Below are positions 51,125 to 60,900 of a stretch of DNA of 64,000 nt, in pieces. The stretch is from Hydrotalea sp. Lineage in GTDB: Bacteria > Bacteroidota > Bacteroidia > Chitinophagales > Chitinophagaceae. The notes under the pieces are model-generated. The model was given only the letters and a program-made list of their open reading frames with translations, searched no databases and was not told the DNA's origin. Location: contig DAHXOT010000044.1 in assembly GCA_027364735.1 (NCBI GenBank), positions 1-64,000 of the forward strand, read 5' to 3'. Numbering within the stretch: the first letter of the stretch is position 1; each line of letters opens with the position of its first letter. The position numbers were made by a program, and so were the translations under genes.

Positions 51125-51847
51125 TTAATCTTGCAAATTTGCTGTGCGTGCCAACTTTTTTTGGTTGATAATTTTAATTTTTTTTCCATCTAATTCTACC
51201 ATATTATCTCGTTTAAATTCGGATAGTAACCTAATGGTAGATTCGGTTGCTGTACCAACAAGGTTGGCTATTTCTTCTCGTGAAAGTCGAACATTTAAAG
51301 TAATGCCATCTTCTTCAAAACCATAGGTTTCTTTTATAAAGAGCAATGTTTCTGCTAATCTTTCTCTAACAGGTTTTTGGGCTAAATGGGTTAGTTTCAT
51401 TTCGGTTTTATGCAATTCATCGCTTAATAATTTCATCATTTCAAATGCAAGACTGGCATCGCTTTTAAGAATATTGGTAAATAATTCTTTAGGTATAAAA
51501 CATACCTGAGTATCTTCTAAAGCAACTGCACTGGCACTATATCTATCGCCACTTAATAATGCTCTATATCCAATTACATCTCCGCCTTTTAATAAACGTA
51601 TTATTTGCTCTTTACCATCATCGCCTAAATGAGCCAATTTTACTTTTCCGCTATTAATGCAATAAACTCCAAATGGATGAGACCCTTCATTAAATAATGT
51701 TTGCCCTTTCTTATAAATATTACAAACTTTCTGCGAATTCATTTCATCTAAAAACTCATGTTTTGCCCTACACAATACAGATGTAAATCTTTGCTCACAA
51801 TACTGGCACATTGTTGAAACATCATGAGTATGGTTAACGTTTGTCAT
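51125..51847 (-). CDS. fnr: FNR-like transcriptional regulator (Crp/Fnr family)
   Basis: 240 residues: cyclic-nucleotide-type beta roll (about 40-130), dimer helix, and winged HTH (LSREEIANLVGTATESTIRLLSEFK near 185-210). Cys14, Cys17, Cys26 (C-x2-C-x8-C) and Cys116, the last in TQVCFIPKELF, match the positions of E. coli FNR Cys20, Cys23, Cys29 and Cys122. An oxygen-labile 4Fe-4S cluster is therefore plausible. It is encoded next to the cbb3 genes and is the best candidate to bind the ATGAY-N4-RTCAT boxes. A -7 element (TACTTTTG, 51853-51860) ends 5 nt before the ATG. Confidence 0.88.
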   Translation of the reverse strand: MTNVNHTHDVSTMCQYCEQRFTSVLCRAKHEFLDEMNSQKVCNIYKKGQTLFNEGSHPFGVYCINSGKVKLAHLGDDGKEQIIRLLKGGDVIGYRALLSGDRYSASAVALEDTQVCFIPKELFTNILKSDASLAFEMMKLLSDELHKTEMKLTHLAQKPVRERLAETLLFIKETYGFEEDGITLNVRLSREEIANLVGTATESTIRLLSEFKRDNMVELDGKKIKIINQKKLARTANLQD

Positions 51848-51852
51848 ATCTG

Positions 51853-51860
51853 CAAAAGTA
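51853..51860 (-). promoter_or_regulatory. -7 element of fnr, abutting the start codon
   Basis: TACTTTTG on the minus strand with 5 nt to ATG 51847; implies a leaderless transcript. Confidence 0.55.
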
Positions 51861-52017
51861 AAATAAGATTTAATTGATTATTCATTTTTAAAAAAGCTTT
51901 TACCCGAATTTGGCTGAAAATACAATTTTATCTTGAAATATACCCAAATTTAAATTAGGCTATTGATTACATTTATCCCTATTATTTTTCGTAAAACAAA
52001 AAGTAATAGAGGGTAAA

Positions 52018-53082
52018 ATGGTTAATATTGCTGCACCACTACTGATTAATATGCGCTATTTTAATTTTACCGATACTATTAACCTACTATCTAAACTCGG
52101 TTATAGAAAATTATGGAATGCTGCTAAAGTTTTTATTAGCTATTGGCTAAGCAAATTGCTTAAAAAACCTATTCAATGGGGTTTGCCTATTTCTATTTCG
52201 TTTGAACCTACTACCTCGTGTAATTTAAGATGCCCTGAATGCCCCAGCGGATTGAGGCAATTTAGCAGACCAACCGGAATGCTTACTACACATTTTTTTG
52301 AAAAAACTATTGCCGAAATTTCGAAAGAGCTTATTTACCTTATTTTTTATTTTCAGGGAGAACCCTACTTAAATCCGAAATTTTTACAAATGGTTAATTA
52401 CGCACATCGGAAAGGAATTTATACGGCAACATCTACTAATGCACATTATTTAACCAATGAAAAAGCAAAAGAAACTGTTGAAAGCGGTTTAGACAGATTA
52501 ATTATTTCGATTGATGGCACCACACAAGAAGTGTACGAACAATATAGGGTTGGTGGAAATTTAGAAAAAGTATTACAAGGTGCAAGAAATATTGTGTATT
52601 GGAAAAAGAAATTGAAGAGTAAAACACCTTTTATATTTTTTCAGTTTTTGGTGGTAAAACCCAACGAACATCAATTAACCGAAATAAAAAAAATTGGGAA
52701 AGAAATTGGTGTTGATCAGGTAAGATTTAAAACAGCACAAGTGTACGATTTTGAAAATGACCCTCATCAACTAATTCCTCTTAACGAAAAATACAGTAGA
52801 TATAAAAGAAATAGCAATGGAAAAATTAAAATAAAAAGTGGCTTAAATAACTATTGCTGGAAATTATGGCACGCTAATGTAATTACTTGGGATGGATTGG
52901 TTGTGCCTTGCTGTTTTGATAAAGATGCCCTACACCAATTGGGTAATTTACAAACAACCTCTTTTAAAAATATTTGGCATAATACAAATTATAAGCAGTT
53001 TAGAAATGAATTGTTTAAAAGCCGAAAAAATATAGATATCTGCAAAAATTGCAGCGAAGGATTAAAAGTTTGGGAGAACTAA
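52018..53082 (+). CDS. Radical SAM / SPASM-domain protein
   Basis: 354 residues. The radical SAM cluster motif is in PTTSCNLRCPECPSGLRQF (C-x3-C-x2-C near 70). GEPYLNP and the ISIDGTTQEVYEQYR strand follow. A C-terminal SPASM-like auxiliary cluster region holds CW, PCCFDKDA and ICKNCSEGL (near 280-350). Such enzymes often modify peptides or act as sulfatase-maturase-like catalysts; no precursor peptide or sulfatase gene is adjacent. The start could also be ATG 52051 (MRYFNFTDTINLL). It is divergent from fnr. Confidence 0.85.
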   Translation: MVNIAAPLLINMRYFNFTDTINLLSKLGYRKLWNAAKVFISYWLSKLLKKPIQWGLPISISFEPTTSCNLRCPECPSGLRQFSRPTGMLTTHFFEKTIAEISKELIYLIFYFQGEPYLNPKFLQMVNYAHRKGIYTATSTNAHYLTNEKAKETVESGLDRLIISIDGTTQEVYEQYRVGGNLEKVLQGARNIVYWKKKLKSKTPFIFFQFLVVKPNEHQLTEIKKIGKEIGVDQVRFKTAQVYDFENDPHQLIPLNEKYSRYKRNSNGKIKIKSGLNNYCWKLWHANVITWDGLVVPCCFDKDALHQLGNLQTTSFKNIWHNTNYKQFRNELFKSRKNIDICKNCSEGLKVWEN

Positions 53083-53097
53083 ACAATAGCAATTTAA

Positions 53098-53141
53098 ATG
53101 ACAAATGTCATCTGTCTTTTTTTTCATCTCCGCTACTTTTG
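53098..53141 (+). promoter_or_regulatory. Crp/FNR-type box and -7 element of marR
   Basis: Palindrome with arms ATGACA/TGTCAT at 53098-53111, then 22 nt, then TACTTTTG at 53134-53141, then 4 nt to ATG 53146. If transcription starts at the A of ATG, the box is centred at -41.5, the classic activator position. Confidence 0.65.
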
Positions 53142-53145
53142 TTAT

Positions 53146-53595
53146 ATGATTTACCATGATATACAACAAATTAAAAATTTCAGAAACGAGTACCATAAAG
53201 CAATAGTAAACATTCAGTTTACCAGTAATTGGATACTGGAAAGAGTAAAAATGTTTGTAGAACAAAAAGATATTACACCTCAACAATATAATATTCTTCG
53301 TATTCTTAGAGGCAGCATTCATCCTTTATCTACTCAACAAATTAGAGAAAGAATGCTTGACAAAATGAGCGATGCCAGCAGATTAGTGGATAGATTGGTA
53401 AAAAAAGAACTTGTACTAAAAAAAGTAAGCAATATTGATAAACGATTAGTTGATATTACTATTTCGGAAAAAGGATTGGAATTGCTGAAAGAGTTAGATG
53501 AAAAAAATAAAGAATTAGATAATATCATTCATAATCTTTCCGAAGAAGAAGCTACTACATTAAATAATTTGTTAGATAAGATTCGTAACAATTAA
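53146..53595 (+). CDS. MarR-family transcriptional regulator
   Basis: 149 residues from ATG 53146 (MIYHDIQQIKNF). The winged HTH is visible: LTPQQYNILRILRG-like segment (ITPQQYNILRILRGSIHPLSTQQIRERML), MSDASRLVDRLVKKELV, then the wing KRLVDITISEKGLELL. The ligand is unknown. The longer frame beginning at 53098 starts inside the palindromic box and is unlikely. Expression probably depends on the Crp/FNR-type regulator. Confidence 0.9.
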   Translation: MIYHDIQQIKNFRNEYHKAIVNIQFTSNWILERVKMFVEQKDITPQQYNILRILRGSIHPLSTQQIRERMLDKMSDASRLVDRLVKKELVLKKVSNIDKRLVDITISEKGLELLKELDEKNKELDNIIHNLSEEEATTLNNLLDKIRNN

Positions 53596-53679
53596 TTTCA
53601 TACTGTGTATTATTTACTCCGGAGAATCTAATTCATCCACAACAAAAAAATATACTTCTTGCTGGTTTATCTTCGGTAA

Positions 53680-55161
53680 ATGAAATTTATTGTACAACAA
53701 TTATTGTATTTTTTTCTTGTAAGTATTCCTTGCATTACAATTGCTCAAGTTGCACCGCAATACGAATTTAGAGGTGTTTGGGTGGCAACTGTTGATAATA
53801 TAGATTGGCCAAGTAGAAAAGATTTATCGGTAGAACAACAAAAAGCCGAATTTATTGCGCTGGCTACTATGCACAAAAACAATGGCATGAATGCCTTAAT
53901 TGTGCAAATACGGTCGGCTGCCGATGCATTTTACCCATCGAAATTTGAGCCATGGAGCGAGTTTTTAACCGGTCAACAAGGCATTGCACCACAACCCTAT
54001 TACGATCCATTACAATTTATGATTGAAGAAACGCATAAACGCGGAATGGAGTTTCATGCATGGCTTAATCCTTATCGTGCAGTTTTTAATAGCAAAAATT
54101 CGTCTATTGCAAATGACCATATTACCAAAACGCATCCAAAATGGTTTTTAACGTATGGAGGTAAAAAGTATTTTAATCCCGGATTACCCGAAGTACGCCA
54201 ATATGTTGCTGCCATTGTAAAAGATATTGTTATGCGCTACGATATAGATGCTATTCACATGGATGATTATTTTTATCCATATAGAATTGCAGGAAAAGAA
54301 TTTCCGGATGAAAAAACGTATCGGCATTCGGGTTCAACACTCAATAAAGAAGATTGGAGAAGAAGCAATTGCGATAGTATTATTCGTTTATTATCAAAAA
54401 CAATTAAATCAATTAATCCAAGGGTAAAATTCGGAATTAGTCCTTTTGGCGTTTGGAGAAATATTTCTAAAGATATAGATGGCAGTAATACCCAAGCAGG
54501 ACAAACTTGTTATGACGATTTATATGCCGATATTGTTTTATGGCTTAAAAAAGGATGGATTGATTATGTTGCACCACAATTATATTGGGAAATTGGCAAT
54601 AAACTTTGCGATTATACTGTATTATTAGACTGGTGGAATAAACATACTTATGGCAAACATTTATATATTGGTCATGCTGCTTACAGAGCCGGAACAAGTA
54701 AAGCATGGAGAAATAAAGATGAATTACCCAACGAAATAAAAGCATTAAGGCAATACCCAACCACCCAAGGAAGTGCTTTTTTTAGCAGCAAAAATTTTGA
54801 AAATAATCCTAATGGCTGGAGCGATAGTTTACAACTTAACTATTATGCAACACCTGCTATCATTCCACCAATGCCGTGGATAGATAGTACGCCTCCTTCT
54901 ATTCCTGTAGTTGAAAAAAATAAAAAAAATATTTATTCTATTTTATATAAAGGAACAAAGAAAATTAAAGGTTTTGCTTTGTATACATTGCCAAAAGATA
55001 TCGAAACACAAAAAGCCAATGCTTCATTGCTTGAAATTATTGTAAGCAGTAATACAGCCACCATTAATAAAAATAACATTTCCACAGCTACAAATAACAG
55101 ATTATTTATTGCAGCCCTAGATGTAAATAACAATGTAAGTGATTGGGTAGAATTAAAATAG
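53680..55161 (+). CDS. Family-10-like glycoside hydrolase (GHL10), exported
   Basis: 493 residues with a signal peptide (LLYFFLVSIPCITIAQ). The GHL10/DUF187 barrel is visible: FRGVWVATVDNIDWPSRKDL near 28, MNALIVQIRSAADAFYPS, EFHAWLNPYRAVF, IDAIHMDDYFYPYR and DYVAPQLYWEIG. The C-terminal 100 residues form a beta domain. Members such as YngK are predicted to act on polysaccharides or peptidoglycan. A -7-like TATCTTCG (53668-53675) lies 4 nt before the ATG. It converges with kup. Confidence 0.9.
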   Translation: MKFIVQQLLYFFLVSIPCITIAQVAPQYEFRGVWVATVDNIDWPSRKDLSVEQQKAEFIALATMHKNNGMNALIVQIRSAADAFYPSKFEPWSEFLTGQQGIAPQPYYDPLQFMIEETHKRGMEFHAWLNPYRAVFNSKNSSIANDHITKTHPKWFLTYGGKKYFNPGLPEVRQYVAAIVKDIVMRYDIDAIHMDDYFYPYRIAGKEFPDEKTYRHSGSTLNKEDWRRSNCDSIIRLLSKTIKSINPRVKFGISPFGVWRNISKDIDGSNTQAGQTCYDDLYADIVLWLKKGWIDYVAPQLYWEIGNKLCDYTVLLDWWNKHTYGKHLYIGHAAYRAGTSKAWRNKDELPNEIKALRQYPTTQGSAFFSSKNFENNPNGWSDSLQLNYYATPAIIPPMPWIDSTPPSIPVVEKNKKNIYSILYKGTKKIKGFALYTLPKDIETQKANASLLEIIVSSNTATINKNNISTATNNRLFIAALDVNNNVSDWVELK

Positions 55162-55177
55162 CTTTAAGTACCTATTT

Positions 55178-57154
55178 TTAATTTACTCTTTTTAAAGGCA
55201 AATAATTTTTGGGCATAATCAATAATGGCACATATTCCATAATGGTAGAAGTATTATCTAATCCAAATGCTTTTTGATCAGATTGGGCAAAGTTTTTAAT
55301 AGCAAAATAAGATTCCATAATAAATCCTTCTCTTAACGATAATTCGTTTTCAATAGAAAGAAAAGTTTCAATAATAATATAACTTATGTTAGCATGAAAA
55401 TCTTTTACCTCGGCATTAGGATGTTTATTTAAAAAATCAAGTTCTTTATTATTCATCATATCCTGCATTACTTTCTTAAATAAAATATTAACTCTTGGTT
55501 GAGCACGAAAACCCAATTTAAAATCTATCCGCATAATTTTACCCTCTAAAATTTTTGTAACGGCATATTCCATATCGTAAGGATTATCTGCCCTTTCAAT
55601 ATGAATAAACCAATAAATATCCGCCCTTTTCGGTTTTCGGCATATAATAGAATCGATAATTCTTTTTTCAATATCTACCTTAGAATTAGATTTAGTAAGA
55701 TATACAAGATGAGTTGCATATTTTGGTAAATAACTATCCTCCGATAAATCTTTTAAAATTGATAAATAATCTTTTATACGTACAAACTGCAAATACCGGT
55801 TAGTAATTTTTCTGGCTTTAAAAACAATAATCATCACAAAAAATAAACTTCCGGCACCAAATAATAAGAACATCCAACTTTGCTTAAGTTTTGCTACTTG
55901 CGCTACAAAAAAAGAAACTTCAAGAACCATGAATATGAGCATAAGTAGAATAACTAATAACCTATTCCATTTTTTTACATACCGCATATAAACACTCATT
56001 AATGAGGTAGTCATAAGCATGGTTATTACAATAGAAAAACCGTAAGCAGCTTCCATTTGCGAGCTTTGCTTAAAATAAAGAATAGATGATAAACATCCTA
56101 CCCAAAGAATAGTATTTAAACTAGGAATATATATTTGACCTTTTAAATCTACAGGAAATTTTACGCTAACTCTTGGCCAAAAATTCATACTAATAGCTTC
56201 GCTGATTAAAGTAAATGAACTACTTATTAAAGCCTGACTTGCAATAACTGTTGCAGCTATTGCTATAAAAATGCCTATAAATAAAAACCAATGCGGCATT
56301 AAGGCGTAAAATGGATTAATATTAACAGGCAAATAATCGCTACTCTGAGCAAGTAACCAAGCTCCTTGTCCCATATAATTTAATATTAATGCCATTTTTA
56401 CAAACCCCCAACTAATTTGAATATTTTTTCTTCCGCAATGACCCAAATCGCTGTATAAAGCTTCGGCTCCTGTGGTACAAAGAAAAACTGCACCTAATAC
56501 CCAAAAACCATTGGGATACATAGTAAGTAATTCAATTCCATAATAAGGATTGATGGCTCTTAAAATATGAGGCGAATGTGTAATTTGAATAATACCTAAA
56601 ATCATAATCATAGAAAACCAAATAAACATAATTGGGCCAAAAGAAAAACCTATCACTTTTGTACCAAAGCGTTGTAAAAAAAACAATACCGAAATAATTG
56701 CAATAACAATACTTATTGCTACTGCATTTCCGGGAACTATGATATTTTCTAATCCATGTATGCTATGCAACCCTTCAATAGCCGAAGAAACCGAAATTGA
56801 AGGCATTATTATTCCATCGGCAATAAGTGTTGCCGCACCTATAATGGCAGGCAGGTATAACCATTTAGCAGATCGGCGTACCAAAGCATATAACGAAAAA
56901 ATACCACCTTCGCCTTTATTATCGGCACGAAGGGTTAACAAAACATATTTAAATGTGGTTTGCAAGGTTAATGTCCATATAACACAAGATATTCCACCAT
57001 ACACTAATTCTTCTGTAATTTTTTTATCGCCTATGATTGATTTGAACACATATAAAGGAGACGTTCCAATATCGCCATAAATAATACCTAAAGTTACTAT
57101 CAAGCTCCCAATCGTTATTTTATCCAGCCGATTGTGAGAAGATTCGATTGCCAT
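55178..57154 (-). CDS. kup: Potassium uptake protein Kup
   Basis: 658 residues with 12 hydrophobic helices in the N-terminal 440 residues and a cytoplasmic C-terminal domain. The start LGIIYGDIGTSPLYVFKSI is the KUP signature; TLQTTFKYVLLTLRADNKGEGGIFSLYAL and GAEALYSDLGHCGRKNI (near 230) are also diagnostic. It imports K+ probably with protons. It converges with the GHL10 gene. Confidence 0.95.
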   Translation of the reverse strand: MAIESSHNRLDKITIGSLIVTLGIIYGDIGTSPLYVFKSIIGDKKITEELVYGGISCVIWTLTLQTTFKYVLLTLRADNKGEGGIFSLYALVRRSAKWLYLPAIIGAATLIADGIIMPSISVSSAIEGLHSIHGLENIIVPGNAVAISIVIAIISVLFFLQRFGTKVIGFSFGPIMFIWFSMIMILGIIQITHSPHILRAINPYYGIELLTMYPNGFWVLGAVFLCTTGAEALYSDLGHCGRKNIQISWGFVKMALILNYMGQGAWLLAQSSDYLPVNINPFYALMPHWFLFIGIFIAIAATVIASQALISSSFTLISEAISMNFWPRVSVKFPVDLKGQIYIPSLNTILWVGCLSSILYFKQSSQMEAAYGFSIVITMLMTTSLMSVYMRYVKKWNRLLVILLMLIFMVLEVSFFVAQVAKLKQSWMFLLFGAGSLFFVMIIVFKARKITNRYLQFVRIKDYLSILKDLSEDSYLPKYATHLVYLTKSNSKVDIEKRIIDSIICRKPKRADIYWFIHIERADNPYDMEYAVTKILEGKIMRIDFKLGFRAQPRVNILFKKVMQDMMNNKELDFLNKHPNAEVKDFHANISYIIIETFLSIENELSLREGFIMESYFAIKNFAQSDQKAFGLDNTSTIMEYVPLLIMPKNYLPLKRVN

Positions 57155-57171
57155 TGCTCTTGATTTTATAA

Positions 57172-57366
57172 TTAAAACAATTTAAAAAATTTATTCTGCA
57201 ACAATAGTGTTTCGCAATAAACCATAGCTGCTTTTGCTATACTACTAAAAATAGTATTTAAAGCAAAATCTGTTCTATTTAAATAATGAACTGATTGAAA
57301 CAAAACCATTTTGCATGTATGGAATAAAATAATGGAAAGTTTATAAAGCAGCGAGTTTATTTGCAT
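57172..57366 (-). CDS. Possible small protein upstream of kup
   Basis: A 64-residue frame (MQINSLLYKLSIILF..., ending LLLQNKFFKLF) lies in the gap between the SRPBCC gene and kup. A TAAATTTG -7 element at 57382-57389 (minus strand) ends 15 nt before its ATG. It contains a short hydrophobic stretch and no recognised domain. The promoter may instead belong to kup with this as leader sequence. The gap shows nothing else. Confidence 0.3.
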   Translation of the reverse strand: MQINSLLYKLSIILFHTCKMVLFQSVHYLNRTDFALNTIFSSIAKAAMVYCETLLLQNKFFKLF

Positions 57367-57448
57367 AATCAATACAAAACACAAATTTATAAGTGATTTG
57401 CTATGCTACGCAAAAAAACTTTGTGGCAACCATAAATTACTATTGAGT

Positions 57449-57919
57449 TTAGGCAAGCTCTTCAAACTTTTTTGCTATTGCAATATATCTATACTTAAAT
57501 ATTTTTTGCAACTTCTTTCTTATAAAAACAAAGTGAAGTATATCGCCCAATACCCAAAAAGGGATTTTATAATGTACTATATCAATCATTTCAACAGCAT
57601 TGTCAATTGACTTAAAATGGTGCTGATGATGCCAAAATGAATATGGTCCAAAGCGTTGTTCATCAACAAAATATTTTTTTTCTTCAACATGGCTTATTTC
57701 GGTTAACCAATATAATGGTATACCCAAAAGCGGACTAACCTTATATGCTATAACTTGGCCCGGATACATTTTATTTCCATGATATTTACTTACAATATTA
57801 AAACCGAGATTTGACGGAGTAATGTCCTTTAAATTTTCGGGGTTACTAAAAAAGCTCCAAGCATCATCAATGGTTATCGGAATTTTTTGAACAGTTTTAA
57901 TAGCATACACTTTACTCAT
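57449..57919 (-). CDS. SRPBCC / START-like domain protein
   Basis: 156 residues from ATG 57919 (MSKVYAIKTVQKIP). The helix-grip fold is visible: PITIDDAWSFFSNPENLKDITPSNLGF, then YPGQVIAYKVSPLLGIPLYWLTEI, EQRFGPYSFWHHQHHF and the long C-terminal helix. These bind hydrophobic ligands; in bacteria they are often called cyclase/dehydrase-like or ligand-binding proteins, without a known reaction. It is divergent from the helicase-nuclease gene. Confidence 0.82.
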   Translation of the reverse strand: MSKVYAIKTVQKIPITIDDAWSFFSNPENLKDITPSNLGFNIVSKYHGNKMYPGQVIAYKVSPLLGIPLYWLTEISHVEEKKYFVDEQRFGPYSFWHHQHHFKSIDNAVEMIDIVHYKIPFWVLGDILHFVFIRKKLQKIFKYRYIAIAKKFEELA

Positions 57920-57970
57920 ATAAACAATTTGTAAGTTTAACAATTGATGTACAAAAATGTTTGCAAATAG

Positions 57971-57978
57971 TAACTTTG
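57971..57978 (+). promoter_or_regulatory. -7 element of the helicase-nuclease gene, abutting the start
   Basis: TAACTTTG with 5 nt to ATG 57984; it excludes the longer frame that begins at 57957. Confidence 0.5.
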
Positions 57979-57983
57979 ATATT

Positions 57984-60900
57984 ATGAGGAAAAATAATCG
58001 GCTTCTGCAATTCGAAGAAATTTATACTAAGCTTAATGAACAACAACGTATGGCGGTTGACTGTATTGAAGGCCCTGTAATGGTAAATGCCGGTCCGGGT
58101 ACAGGCAAAACACAAATACTTGCAATTCGTATTGGCAATATTTTACAAAAAACCGATTCCAATCCTGCTAATATTCTTTGCCTAACTTATACCGATAATG
58201 GAGCTGTTGAAATGCGTAATAGATTATTACAAATAATTGGCACTCCTGCTTATGGCATTAAAATTCATACATTTCATTCGTTTTGTAATGAAGTTATTCA
58301 AGACAATCTCAGCTATTTTGGTAAATTAAATTTAGAACCCATCAGCGAAATTGAAGAACTTGAATTATTTAATAAACTAATTGACTCTATTGAGCCTAAT
58401 AATATTTTAAAAAGATTTAGAGGCAATGTTTATTTCGAAGTACCAAGGCTGAAAAGCTTATTCAGTCTAATGAAAAAAGAAGCGTGGGATGCTAATTATT
58501 TTAACGAACGCATTGATGCATATTTAAATGAATTACCCACTAAAGAAGGATTTTTTTACAAAAGAAAATACAAAGAATTTAATATAGGAGATGCCAACCC
58601 CAATAAAATTTTAGCCGAAAAAGAAAAAATGGAAATGCTAAGAGCTGCCGCTCAATTGTATCCTCAATACAATAAAATGATGGCAGAAATTAGCAGATAT
58701 AATTTCGATGATATGATTTTATGGGTATTAGATGCATTTGAAAAAAATAAAAATCTATTACTCGATTATCAGGAACAATTTTTATATTTTTTGGTTGATG
58801 AATTTCAAGATACAAGTCGTTCTCAAAATTTACTCTTACACTATTTAATTAATTATTGGGATGTGCCAAATGTATTTGTAGTAGGCGATGCCGATCAAAG
58901 TATTTTTTCATTTCAAGATGCCAATGTTGAAAACATTATAGAGTATCAAAAAAAATATGCTACTACAATTACTACAATAGATTTGGTTAATAATTATCGT
59001 TCTACACAAATTGTTTTAGATATTGCACACAAACTAATTATCAATAATCAACAAAGAACAGTAAGTAATGAAAACGATAAAGCATTAATTGCATCGAATA
59101 CATTATTACCAGATTATTCTATACAACCAACAATTATCGAGTATCCAAACACAACGCATGAAGCAATAGATATTGCTATGCAAATAGAACAATTAATTGC
59201 CAATGGAATTAATGGAAAAGAAATTGCTGTAATTTATAGAAACCACTCGCAAGTGGAAGAAATTGCTACTATTTTAGAAAATAAAAAAATCCCTGTTAAC
59301 GTAAGAAAAAAAACAGATCTTCTTCAATTACCATTTATTCAAAATATCATTACCATTTTAACTTGGATTGATAAAGAAAGTACCATTCCATACAGTGCCG
59401 ATGATTTATTATTTAAACTACTACATTTTATTTTTTTTGATATTAAGCCTACCGATATTGCTAATTTAAGTATGCGTGTAAATGAAAAAAATATTGGCAA
59501 AAAAGAAAATAAATATTCTTTAAGAAGAGAATTAAGTGAACTGAAAAATGATACCGGAGATTTATTTACGAAGCCCGATAATAGCTTAAAAGAAGTAAGT
59601 AATATTCTTGAAAATATTCTAAAAGAATCCACCAATATTACTGTGCAGCATTTGGTTGAAATGGTTATACAAAAAGCAAAAATTCTTTCTTTTATACTTA
59701 ACAGCCACGAAAAACCATGGCTAATGCAAGTGCTAAATTCTTTTTTTAATTTTATAAAAGATACCTGCAAACGCAATCCAGAACTTAATTTGCACCAATT
59801 GCTGTACAATATTAGCATTATGCAAAAAAATAAAATTGCAATGCCTTTGTATAAAATTGTTGCAACAGATAATGGCGTGAATTTACTAACCACACACGGA
59901 TCGAAAGGATCGGAGTTTGCACATGTTTTTGTAGTTGGTTGTACTAATAAAATTTGGGATGAAACAAATGGAGGAAATAATTACAGTTATAAATATCCTG
60001 ATAACTTACTTAGCAATCATCCTATTTTATCAGGAAATTTAGAAGAAAGCAGGCGTTTATTTTATGTTGCTATTACAAGAGCAAAAACGAATTTGCAAAT
60101 TTCATATTCTGTAAAAGATAAAAACGATAAACCACTTATTAAATCAACATTTATTACAGAAATAACAGAAGCCATGTTATGGCAGCCAATACAAAAGCTT
60201 GTACCCGATGAAGAATTAATAAATTATTTGGCATTACAATTTAGTGCAACTGCCATACCCGAAATTTCATTAGTAGAAGAAAATTATATTAACCAAATTC
60301 TTAAAAACTATTCCTTAAGCGTTACGCATTTAAGTAACTATTTAAGTTGTCCATTAAAATTTTACTATCAGAATTTAATAAAAGTTCCTTCAGCAAAAAG
60401 TGAAAGTATGGTATTTGGAAGTGCTATCCATTATGCATTACAACGACTATTCGAGAAAATGAAAATAAATAATCAAGTATTTCCTTCCATACAAGAACTA
60501 ATAGAAGATTTTAATTGGTACATGGAGAAAAACAGAGACGCATTTACACAAGAAAGTTATATTCTTAAAATAGAATACGGCAAAAAAATATTACCCGTTT
60601 ATTACGATACACATATTTCTACTTGGAATAAAATTGTTATCGTAGAAAAAAGTATTCGCAATATTTTTATTGGCAATGTTCCCATTAACGGTAAATTAGA
60701 TAAGCTGGAATTTGAAGGAAAAACAGTTACTGTAGTTGATTATAAAACCGGCAATTACGAAAATGCAAAAAGAAAATTAATGAAGCCAAATGAAAAAGAA
60801 CCAGACGGCGGCGATTATTGGCGACAAGCAGTATTTTATAAAATATTATTAGATAACTATACAACAAATAATTGGCAAACTACAAGTACCCAATTTGAAT

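Noticed and set aside
57398-57610. 70-codon plus-strand frame overlapping the SRPBCC gene
   Set aside because: It overlaps a supported minus-strand gene and has no domain or promoter element.
59339-59893. 184-codon open frame antisense to the helicase-nuclease gene
   Set aside because: It lies wholly inside a well-supported gene on the other strand, has no recognisable domain, and its composition mirrors the codons of the real gene.
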